64,000 bases of DNA, from assembly GCA_036898135.1 (NCBI GenBank), contig CM072511.1, positions 39,205,757 through 39,269,756 of the forward strand. The letters run 5' to 3'. Origin of the DNA: Oncomelania hupensis (lineage: Eukaryota; Mollusca; Gastropoda; Littorinimorpha; Pomatiopsidae). The notes under the pieces are model-generated. The model ran no database searches, was not told the DNA's origin, and saw only the letters and a program-made list of their open reading frames with translations. The translations under genes were made by a program, and so were the position numbers. Shown piece by piece: positions 39,601 to 51,600 of this stretch. How positions within the stretch are numbered: the stretch's first letter is position 1; every line of letters starts with the position of its first letter.

Positions 39601-42600
39601 TACTGAGATTGTGTGTGGTGTTCAGATGCTCTACACAACTATGACGGCGGCCACAGGCAAGTCGAAGGAGAGAACGCCACAGCTGGCATCTGGTCCACTT
39701 ACCCGCAAGATTACGTCACCATCTGGACAGCCTTCGGAGACCAGGTTTTTAGCACATTATGGTTTAGTATCATTATACACAAAAGGACCTTATTCAGTCT
39801 CCCAAAATTATTTGTTATTGAATTTCTTGTTTAGGTTGGCGAGGGGGTGGTGGTTACTATACTTAATAACAGTAATTATAGTTCGATTTGGGGTTCTTTC
39901 AGATTTTTGGAACGGCTATTTTGTTGGTCTGCGTTCTGGCATTGTCGGACTCCAATCACTTCGGCCCGGGGTCCGCCCTGACGCCATTTTGTGTAGGCGG
40001 CGCTGTAGTCGTCATCGGTATGACCTTTGGCCTCAATTGTGGATACGCCATCAACCCAGCCCGCGACCTCTCGCCTCGCATTTTCACTGCTATAGCTGGA
40101 TGGGGTGCAGGTCCTTTTAGGTACACAAACATTGTTATCGACAGAATTATAAATGATGATGTTGAGGGTGATGATGATTGCTCTGGCAGTGATGATGATG
40201 ATGATGACGACGGTGCTGCTGCTGCTGTTGAAGATGATTATGATGGTTATGAAGAAGAAGAAGAAAAAGAAGAAGAAGAAGCAGAAGAAGAAGAAAAAGA
40301 AGAAAACGCATTTCGCGCAGGTGACAATAATTTTAAAGAGTTTGTGCGCAAGGTGCGTTGTGATTATTGCGATGGATTAAATGTCGGTGATAAACATTTG
40401 TAAAGCGCTGGTGTCCAAATAAGTATTCTTGCACCTTGCTTATGGTGATACAATTCTTGGGTTCTGCTATAAAATAGCCTGTAAAGCAAATCAGAAGAAG
40501 CACAAACTATACCTTTTTAACTTGACCAACACGCTTGTTGGGGGTACCGGGGTTTTCTGTACAAATAGTGTCCCCACTTTCTTGAAATTTAGTGCTTTAA
40601 ATTCCCACTGTCGCTATCTTTCTCCTTTGTTCTTTCTCATTCCTACTATGTTCTATCAATCTATATACTATCTTTTTCGCTAAACCAGTCACCTATCTTT
40701 TTTCTTGAAAACTCTTCCAAAACTCCTCATTTGTGTATGAGGTCTGTTGGGTCAGCTTGGGAATATTGGACGCTTTCTGACAAATGGTCACTAGGGTTTC
40801 CTATGATATTATGTTTTAGCAATGTAGGCATTTTATATATATGTGTTTTGTTGATATTTTATAATGATGTTTGTATTCTATTTTGTTTTTGTAAACGGGG
40901 GTTCGATAAATTAGAGCATAGCCTCAGCGTCCCCTGCGTGGGATGCCTTTATTGTTAAGTGACAGGCTGGTGGAATGCCTTCAGTTTTCCCACTAGGGTT
41001 GTTTCAGCAGTTCTTTTATACGGATCAGGAGTGAGTGTCAGCAAAGGTGTGGTCTTGATTTTGTGGTCCTGATTCGGCACTTTGCAGTCCGCTGGACCCT
41101 GTAAGCAAAGAATAAATAATAAATAACTAATTAACGTGCCAACTGCAACTTACTTTATAGGTACTATCATGAGATTAACAGTATTATTTAGTAATGTTCT
41201 AACGAATACCACCGTTGGGTTGCCTGGGGTTTCACTATAAATAGTATCCCCACTTTCTGGAAATTTATTGCTTTAAATTCCCACTGTCGCTGTCTTTCTC
41301 ATTTGCTCTTTCTCATTCCTGCTCTGTTCTATCAATCTGCTATACTATTGTCTTCTTCGCTAGTCCAGTCTCCTACCTTTTTTTCTTGAAAACTCTTCCG
41401 GGACAAGACTCCTTATTTGTGTATGAGGTCTGTTGGATCAGCTTGGGAATATTGGACGCTTTCTGCCAGGTGGTCACTAGGGCTTCATATGATGTTATTA
41501 TTTAGCAATGTAGGCATTTTATATGTATGTGTTTTGTTGATAATTTATAATGATGTTTGTATTCTATTTTGTTTTTGTAAACGGGGGTTCGATAAGTTGG
41601 GGTGAAGCCTCAGCCGTCCCCTGCTTGGGATGTCTTTATTGTAAAGTGACGAGCTGGTGGAGAGCTTTCGGTTTTACCACTAGGGTTGTTTCAGCAGATC
41701 TTTTATGCGGATCAGGGGTTGTCCGGTCCTGATTTGGCTCGGAAGAGTCCGCTGGACCTAAAGCAATAATAATGTAATGTAATGTAATGTAATGTTCTAA
41801 CGAATGGTAGGGGAGCAGAGTTGGGGAATCACTTGCAACCTTTGCATTTTTTCAACATTCTGACCTTTAATTTGAATTTTTTATTTGACCCTCAACATTT
41901 TTCTGCATACAATGTTACAGGGGATATATTTGACTATAAAATTAACATTGTTATGCACCCTTGGACATAATATTTTAATTTTATTTGTTAAGGTTTGCAT
42001 TTTAATAATTTTATGCATAAATCACATAATGTGCAACACTGTTTAATTATGTCAAATAATTTAGCATACTTTAAAATATCGTGATATATTCTTTATATTT
42101 CTTTTTATTTGCATAGATGGCCTATTAAAAAAAAGCCGTTTTGTATATCGGTGATGGCTGAATATTTGGTGGGCCAGCCCTTGCTTTTGATCACGAGACG
42201 GCATCGAGTCGGCATTGAATGCACCAGTTTGATGAGGTGATCATGGGTGACAACGTGGTTCCAGGCTGCAATCAGTGACTCAATCAACTCACGCTTTGAT
42301 GTTGGGTGTCTCTTTGATATCTCCAGTGCCACTTTGTGCCACAAATTCTCAATGGGATTGAGATCAGGAGACTGATCATTGATTCGATGTTGTGCATCCG
42401 CTTCCAGTTGATCACCATTTTCGTCCCGATGGCAGTTTTGCTGCCTCTCACGTACCCAACGCTGAACACGGCTTTTAATGGATGATTTTTATTACCCAAA
42501 CAGTGCCGTAAAACTGAAACATTAAAACTATCACACACACAGAACATTTATTATTAAAACTTATAAAAGATTAGGTAAGAGTAGAAGATGACATTAATTT

Positions 42601-45600
42601 TTACAGTAATTAATTTAAACATTAACATGAAGTACAATTTTACACACACAGTTGCCACAGCAAAATGAATAACAAATTATAATTTATATGACAATGATAA
42701 TTTACAACAAGTGAGACAAGGTGTACATTACTGGCATCAAGTATCTATCCACAAACATAAAAATTGAGCTTAGCTCACTCAGTATAATAATTTATTTTAA
42801 GACAAAAATATTTACTCGTCATTATTATTACCTCATTGGCCTACGTACGTGTTGAATAAGCAGCAAAGGGGATGACGACCAACTTCACACCGACGTATCG
42901 TTTCCTAGCCAAGTGAACACAATATTGTAGATATCACAAACGGTCAATCGCAAAACTTTCTTCAATAAAGGCAGACAACTCATACCTTCACTTTTCATTT
43001 ACATCACAACATTTATCTATCTTTCTCATCCTTTCTCCTATATTTATTTTATCAACGTTATAAAAAGGTTTTCGTTCAGCATAAAAGATTAATACGTTAA
43101 AACTGTTTCGATAAATTAATAAAAAGGATTCATAACTTCTCATACAAAAAGAATAATCACACCTTACTTCTGCGAGTACGAGGAAGAGAAAATTGAACTC
43201 GACCAAGCAGCAGGACATCACCAACGAGTGTTCACATCGACCAAAAATACTCTCAAAGCTCGTCGATTTTAACATAGCTACTAAAAATTCCTACGCGGCA
43301 ATCTAAAAGAAAAATTAATACATATGTGCAAAATGATATAAGCAATATATTTAATCTAAACAAATACACAACCCACATAAAAATGTAATAATAATAAATT
43401 ACCAACAATGAAAACAAAAATAGAAAATAGACGAACTACTTTCTGAACAGTGACACCATTATTTCGAAGTGAGTACAGGCGCCCGACTAGATACAGGCGA
43501 ACGCTGAAAATTTGCGGCAGCAACACTCCCCACCAAAATCATATTTAAATGATTTAAATGATGTTAAAAACAAATCCCATTTTGACTAACTTAAAAAACG
43601 AAGGCTTAAAAAATGTCACTCTATTCCTGTGCTCTAAACGTCCAACTATAAATGCTGTCCTATCCATGCACTGGAAGTACAATTAATTTGTGAACCGGTC
43701 TCTCCACATAGACTCTCTGCCGCTGTGGTTTGCCCTTTTCATCGAGTTCATGGGTAGCCATCAACAGTCGAACCTTTCTGACAAGCCCGTCGTCACTCAA
43801 GTAGGTTTCAACTACCCTGGCAATTTTCCAGTCACTCCTACAGGCTCCCTCATCCTGTAGAAGAACAACCTCGTCCTTATTGATGCTGCGCTGCTGCTGC
43901 TGCCAAATATTTCTTTCCTGCAGTGTGTTCAAGTATTCCCTTCTCCATCTGCTCCAAAACACATTTACCAGATATTGTACTCTTCTCTACCGTTTCTTCA
44001 GAAACAAATCTTCCTTGACAAAATTTCCTGGGGGTGGAGGCATAATGATTCCAGACTTCATGGTCAGAATGTGGTTGGGTGTGAGGGGAAGGGGCCCATC
44101 AGCTCTCTCAAGATTCTCCACTGTCAGTGGTCTGCTGTTAACAATCGCCATTGCTTCGTACATGAGGGTCCTGAGTGATGAAGTATCTAGCCGTCCGGCT
44201 GAGTGATCCAAAATGCCTGTAAGAACATTTCGAATGCTCCGAATTTGCCTTTCCCATACTCCTCCCATGTGACTGGCCGAAGGTGGGTTGAACTTAAATT
44301 CGCAGTCCGTTTCCAACAGTTTTGATGCAATGGCCTTCTGATCTAAGTTCTCGAGATTCCTTTTTAGTTCATGTTGAGCACCAATGAAGTTTGAACCTTG
44401 ATCACAGCGGATCATGCGGACCTTGCCTCTCAGTGCTATAAAGCATCTCAGACCGTTCAGGAAAGCGTCTGTTGTCAGATCATCCAATACTTCAATGTGT
44501 ACTGCTCTTGAGGCTAAGCAAGTGATAATGAGGCCGTACCTTTTGAGCTCCTTGCGGCCTTCTCTGACAAGAAATGGTCCAAAGCAGTCAAGACCACAGT
44601 AGGTGAATGGTGGAGAAGGCTCCACTCTTTCCTCCGGAAGGTCTGCCATCTTTTGACCTCTAACCTTTCCACGATTCTTGGCACAGGGTATACAATGGTT
44701 GATCAATGAAGATACAATCCTCCTGCAGCCGACAATCCAATACCCTTTGGAACGGATTTCGTTGATTGTCATGTTTCGACCTTGGTGGCCTGTTTTTCCA
44801 TGAATGTGCCGAGCGATGAGATATGACAGGTGGCTATTTTTAGGCAGGATGACAGAGTGCTTGACGCTATACGTTTCGGACGTCTTTCTGAGTCTTCCTC
44901 CTACTCGTACCAAGCCGTCTTTGTCCAGGAAGGGATCAAGATCCCTTAAAGAATTTGATCTAGCCTTACATTCTACATCTCCCTGGAATACTTCCCTCTG
45001 AATGGTTCGGATTAGATTTCTTTCTGCTAACTGACGTGCTTCCAGATCTGAAATTTGCTGTTTATGCTTTTGCATGCAGCGCCTGATGATAACGGTCACT
45101 GCTTCCAGGACTTTCTGATAGCTGGAAAACCTCCTGATTCTTTCTTCAAAGCTGGCAAACTGCGACTTGAATGTTGCGCAGACAGTTACCGATTTCACTT
45201 CACTGTCACTAGAGGAAATCTTAAAGTCCATCGCATCTGTCGTGATTTGTTTTTGCCAAAGAAAATCAGGGCCTTTGAGCCAGTTTGTTGTGGGTATTAC
45301 ATCAACAGGCAAACCACGAGAGGCATGGTCTGCTGGGTTCTCAGAAGTGCTGACATAATTCCACTGTTCAGGCTGAGACACCTGTCGAATTTGCTCCACT
45401 CTATTTGCAACGAACATGTGGAACCTTACTGTCTCATTCTTGATATACCCCAGAACAATCTTAGAGTCAGTCCAATAGTAATGAGTTATGTCTGGGTAGT
45501 TCAGTTCAGCATTCAGGAACGCTGCAGACTTCACTGACAAGACGGCAGCCTGAAGCTCCAGTCTTGGCACCGTGGTACCTTTCAGTGGAACAACTCGAGC

Positions 45601-48600
45601 CTTGCCCAGGACCAAAGAGCAATGTACTTTCTCATTTTTGTCTTTGAGGCGCAGGTAGGAACACTGCCCATATCCAGTCAGTGATGCATCAGAGAAGTGA
45701 TGCAACTGAATTTCAGCAAGAGTTCCAAAACCTTTGGGCTGATAACATCTTGGTACCTGGAAATCCTGAAGTTTTTGAAGACCAGTCCTCCACATCTCCC
45801 ACTCTGGACGAAGATTTTCTGGAATGGGATGATCCCAGCTCATCTTTTCTTTACACATGATTTGAAGAATTTGTCTTCCCTTGAGAACGACGGGTGCTAT
45901 GAAGCCCAATGGGTCATATACTGATGCTACCGTGGCCAGCATTCCACGACGAGTCGACGGTCTGTCTTTGAGCTCAAACTTGAAACAGAAGCTGTCTGAT
46001 TCTGTGCACCACTGCAGACCCAAAGTTCTTTCAATGGCACGCTTCCTGTCGTCAGCATCTACAGTAGTATTTGCAGTCTTTCCTCGTTCCGATTCTGGAA
46101 CGCTTTTCATAACATCTGGATCGTTTGAAACTATTTTGTGTAGCCTCAGGTTGCCTTTAGCACAGATGAGTCGAGCCTTCTGAAGAATGTCAATAGCGAC
46201 CTCTGTGGTTGGCTCCTCTCCTCGAAGACCATCATCCACATAGAAATCCCTTCGGAGGAAGTCTGCAGCCTCCTCCCCCAGGTGTTGGTAATCAGTAGCC
46301 AGCTGTTTCAATGCGAAGTTGGCACACCCAGGTGAAGATGACGCACCAAACAAGTGGACCCTCATACAGTAATCAGCTGGGGGCCTTGAGAGGTCCCCAT
46401 CTTCCCACCACAAGAAACGAAGATAGTTCTGGTGTTGACTCATTACTCGGAACTGATGATACATTCTTTCTACGTCGCAAGTGAAAGCTACAGGCCCTTT
46501 TCTAAAGCGACAAAGAACGCCAACCAGGGAGCTGATGAGGTCCGGACCCTGTAGAAGGTGATCATTGATACACGTTCCTTTGTAGCGTGCACTACAGTCA
46601 AAGACAACTCTAATTTTGTCTGGTTTCTGAGGATGATACACTCCATGGTGTGGAATGTACCATTGGTTAGGCGTGTTCATCTCGTCAAATGGGACCTTCA
46701 CTGCGTCGCCATGTTCTAACACAGCTTTCATGAAAGTTTTGTAATGTTCATAGTACTCTGGTCTCTTCAAGAACTGTTTCTTTAAAGCTAATGCTCGATG
46801 CAGTGCTGCCTGTCTATTGTTTGGCAACCGTGGCTCTCCATTTCTGAAGGGAAGTGGCATTTCATAATACCCATCTGATCTCTGATGAATACTTTCTTCA
46901 AGAAGTTTAAGAAACTTTCTGTCCTCCTGCGACATCTTGTGTGCAGAATCTGGATCCTTAAAGTCTTGCTCCATGAGCATGATCAGATCTGATGCAGAGA
47001 CTTCCTCGGTGTGCGTCTTAAAGACGTAAGTCACCATGCCGTCGGTCTGACATGAAGAGGGAGAGTTCCCTTGCATGACCACCCTGTGCGAGATCCCCAT
47101 GTTATCAAATCTTTGTGAGTCAATGTTAACACCCCCAACAACACTCCAGCCAAGTTCAGTCTCAACAGCATAAGGCTGATTGTCTGCACCGATGATGCAG
47201 TTCAGGGGTGCCAAAGCTCTGGGACAATTGTACCCAATTAACAGTCCAACTGGGCAACTCTGTTTCGGTGGCAGAAGACCCTCCAGGCCACTCAAGTGAG
47301 GCCAACCGGTCGCAGTCTCTAAGGAAGGAATGTGTTCTTCGTCCACAGGGATGCAGTCTCTTGAGTAAGTTACAGGTAAAGTCACTGTGGTTTTGGCATT
47401 AAAACCTCTAACTCTCAAGTTTTGGTACTTTTGACAGGAGACTGTAACACCACTATGTGTCATGGTTGTTAATCTTAGAGTAGCTGGTTCTGATGAAGCC
47501 TGCAGATCGTCCGCCACAGAATCCAGGATAAAAGTCGAATCCGACATAGTGTCCAATAGGGCGTAGACCAGCAATTCTTTGTCTGGATTTACTTCAGTCG
47601 ACAGATACACTGGCACGATCATTGCTGTCAAACTAGTTTCTGCATTTGAAAAGGTCTTGTTACATGTTCCTTTGATTTCCTGAACTAGTTTTTCTTGGGG
47701 AATTTGTGCATTACTTGACTCACGTTCATTCTTTAGCACTGCTGATTGCTCTTTCTTATTTCTCTGACCGTTTGTCCATTTTGGTTCATTGTTCTGCTGC
47801 ACACCTTTAGACGATCGACCATTGTCAAAGATCTGCCCATCCTCATGCAAACTTGTGGGGTGTCTTTTGCCACACTTACTACATGTACTTCTGTTAATGC
47901 ATTGTTTTGACATATGTCCCTGCCTGAGGCAACCAAAACAAAGTTTTTCCTTTTTCACAAATTCCTGTTTGTCCGTCATTTCTTTTTTCATGAATGTCCT
48001 ACAGTCAGTCAATGAATGGCCTTGTTTCTTGCAAAACTGGCACATTGATCTTTCTGGTAGCTGACTGTGTGTAGCGAAGACTGTCTTCTGAGGTCGTGAT
48101 GGTTGGTTACGTTGCATGTTTTGTGGCTTTGCATGAACCTGGCCCGCAGCAGACTCTGTATTGAAGACAGGATCATTTGCTATCTCCGACTCCTCTGTCA
48201 CGAATGACACAAACTCCCGAAATGACGGGTAACGAGAAAGTGTTTCTTTGACTTTGACTACTTTTCGTTTCCATCTGTTCTGAAGCCAATCTGGCAACTT
48301 TGCTGTGACCTTCTTTATTTCTCGTATGTCATTGAGAATCTGCAACTCAGCAATTTCTTTAGACGCTGCAAGGCATTGCAGGAGAAAGTCTGATAAATTA
48401 CGCAAACCCTTTTTGTCCTTGCTATGCACTGTCGGCCAAGTGTCTAACTTAGTGCGAAATGCCTCAGAAACAACTAGTGGATTACCGTATCTACCTTCCA
48501 GCACATTTTTGGCTGACTGGTAAGCATTTTCACTACGCAGAAGGAAGAAGCCACTGACAGCTTCTTTCGCTGCACCTCCCAAGTATCGCCTGAGGTAGTG

Positions 48601-51600
48601 AATTTTCTCCGCAGGAGGAATGTTTTTGTTTTCAATAAGGGTTGAGAAGGAAGTAATCCAATCTGGATACTGAAGAGGATCGCCATAAAAAATGGATGGC
48701 TCAGGAACAGGCAGACGATTCAAGCTTATGGCTTGTGCTAATACCTGTGCTAAAGATGTGCTATGTTCTGGCTGTGAGGGTGGGTAAAAAACTGGAGCCT
48801 CAGGTCGCAGTGTGAACTTATTCAGAGGATGTCGGTCTGGTGACAATTTATCCTCCTTCACCAAGTCCTGGTCAAATCTCACAGATGATCTCTGACTTTC
48901 TCTGTCAGAACGACTATCTTCCTCCTCTTCCAGAACCCTCAACTTGGCTTCTTCTGCTCTGAGCTTGGCAGCCAATCTTTCCTCATCCATTCTCCTTTTC
49001 AGAGTTAGCATTTTCCTTTCAGCTTCCATTCTCCGAAGTTTCTCTTCTAACTCTAACCTATCAAGCTCTTCTTGCTGTACGTTTTCAGTTTTCTGTGCCT
49101 CCAATTCTTGGCGTAATGCAGCCGCCTCAGCAGCAACAGCAACTCTTCTGGATGAGGCAGAAGATAATCTTGACCTCACTGATGTTTCAGACCTGGCTGA
49201 TATCCTAGATTTTAGAGAATTTGCTGTATTGGTCTGTGCTGTAGCAGCCACAATTCTGTTCATTGTGGAGACTGTAGTAGTCATGAGTTCACTCAAAGCT
49301 CTGTCGACATTCTCTTCCGACCCTAGCTCTTTGAGCCTATTTGCAGTTTCTTCCAAGGAACTGATTCTAGAGGTAATATCCATTCTTCTGGCAATTAGTT
49401 CTTCCTCTACTATTACCTCCCTTTGAAGCAAATTGTTAGTACCAGACAATAAGGCTAACAATTCAGAGTGACGAGCCCAAAAAGCCTTTGAAAGAATCTC
49501 TATGTTGTGCGCTTTACCCTTTTCAGTGAATTTTGGTTGGCGACTAGAATGTCTGAGTTCATCAAAAGATGTGGCTTCTGCCGTGTTGGGAAATATGAGC
49601 GTATCTTCCAACCTGTCATGTGAGGCCATGTTCTTTACTCTGTAAACTAGAATTACTTAATATCTTGTATGCAGTTTTAGTCATTAAGTGATGGTGCTGC
49701 CTTGGAACAGTATGCAGTCATACAAATCACAAATGACTATTCAAAGCAAAGAAAATCAAAGCCAGGCCGAGTTGACCAGGACCGTCTACGACGCCGTTGA
49801 GGTGACCAGGGCCGTTTCCAACGAGGACGAGTTGACCAGGGTCTTCCACGAAGCAGACGAGTTGACCAGGGTCGTTTCTGACGAGTTGACCAGGGTCTTC
49901 CACGATGCAGACGAGTTGACCAGGGTCTTCCACAAAGCAGACGAGTTGACCAGGGTCGTTTCTGCTGAGGACGAGTTGACCAGGGTCTTCCACGAAGCAG
50001 ACGAGTTGACCAGGGTCTTCCACGAAGCAGACGAGTTGACCAGGGTCGTTTCTGACGAGGACGAGTTGACCAGGGTCTTCCACGAAGCAGACGAGTTGAC
50101 CAGGGTCTTCCACGAAGCAGACGAGTTGACCAGGGTCGTTTCTGACGAGGACGAGTTGACCAGGGTCTTCCACGATGCAGACGAGTTGACCAGGGTCGTT
50201 TCTGACGAGGACGAGTTGACCAGGGCCGGTTCTGCAGTCGAAGAGTCGACCAGGGACTCGCTTGTCAATGAGTTTTACTTTTGCTGCCTCTCACGTACCC
50301 AACGCTGAACACGGCTTTTAATGGATGATTTTTATTACCCAAACAGTGCCGTAAAACTGAAACATTAAAACTATCACACACACAGAACATTTATTATTAA
50401 AACTTATAAAAGATTAGGTAAGAGTAGAAGATGACATTAATTTTTACAGTAATTAATTTAAACATTAACATGAAGTACAATTTTACACACACAGTTGCCA
50501 CAGCAAAATGAATAACAAATTATAATTTATATGACAATGATAATTTACAACAAGTGAGACAAGGTGTACATTACTGGCATCAAGTATCTATCCACAAACA
50601 TAAAAATTGAGCTTAGCTCACTCAGTATAATAATTTATTTTAAGACAAAAATATTTACTCGTCATTATTATTACCTCATTGGCCTACGTACGTGTTGAAT
50701 AAGCAGCAAAGGGGATGACGACCAACTTCACACCGAGGTATCGTTTCCTAGCCAAGTGAACACAATATTGTAGATATCACAAACTGTCAATCGCAAAACT
50801 TTCTTCAATAAAGGCAGACAACTCATACCTTCACTTTTCATTTACTTCACAACATTTATCTATCTTTCTCATCCTTTCTCCTATATTTATTTTATCAACG
50901 TTATAAAAAGGTTTTCGTTCAGCATAAAAGATTAATACGTTAAAACTGTTTCGATAAATTAATAAAAAGGATTCATAACTTCTCATACAAAAAGAATAAT
51001 CACACCTTACTTCTGCGAGTACGAGGAAGAGAAAATTGAACTCGACCAAGCAGCAGGACATCACCAACGAGTGTTCACATCGACCAAAAATACTCTCAAA
51101 GCTCGTCGATTTTAACATAGCTACTAAAAATTCCTACGCGGCAATCTAAAAGAAAAATTAATACATATGTGCAAAATGATATAAGCAATATATTTAATCT
51201 AAACAAATACACAACCCACATAAAAATGTAATAATAATAAATTACCAACAATGAAAACAAAAATAGAAAATAGACGAACTACTTTCTGAACAGTGACACC
51301 ATTATTTCGAAGTGAGTACAGGCGCCCGACTAGATACAGGCGAACGCTGAAAATTTGCGGCAGCAACAGGCAGGGCGCATTGTCATCCCGGAAAATGAAC
51401 TGACCTGGAAACAGTTGCTGAGCTGATGGCAGCATGCATTTGTCGAGTATGGTGATGTACTTGGCCCCATTGACCATTCCATCGACGATGTGGAGACGTC
51501 CAACGCCACTGGCAGCTATGCAACCCCAGATCATGACCTTGAGAGGATGCTTCACTGTGAGGTTAAGACACTCGGGTTTAAACTCCTCTCCAGGAAATCT

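Larger units (their letters stand above)
42435..51368 (-). mobile_element. BEL/Pao LTR retrotransposon
   Basis: 8.9 kb element on the - strand inserted in the Tc1 transposase gene. LTRs at 42435-43525 and 50279-51368 differ at three substitutions and one single-base indel that I noticed. On the - strand the LTR begins TGTTGCTGCC and ends GGCAGCAAAA. A purine tract GGTGGGGAG abuts the 3' LTR. The leader carries a 30 bp tandem array. One gag-pol frame spans most of the interior, broken once by an amber codon at 43987-43989. Confidence 0.95.

Noticed and set aside
39888..40403. ORF extending exon 5 into a Glu/Asp-rich tail
   Set aside because: The donor GTACAC at 40121 joins in frame to exon 6, which supplies the conserved last helix; the acidic tail is microsatellite.
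42988..43275. 95-codon ORF also found at 50831-51118
   Set aside because: Located in the two BEL LTRs; same reason as above, and no known domain.
49767..50254. Regular repeats that could be taken for a CRISPR-like array
   Set aside because: Units are contiguous without unique spacers, and the setting is a BEL element in animal DNA.
49688..50308. 206-codon + strand ORF with ADELTRVFHE-type repeats, and open - strand frames across the same region
   Set aside because: All stem from the 30 bp tandem array, whose period is a multiple of three. No non-repeat domain is attached and the host element reads on the - strand.
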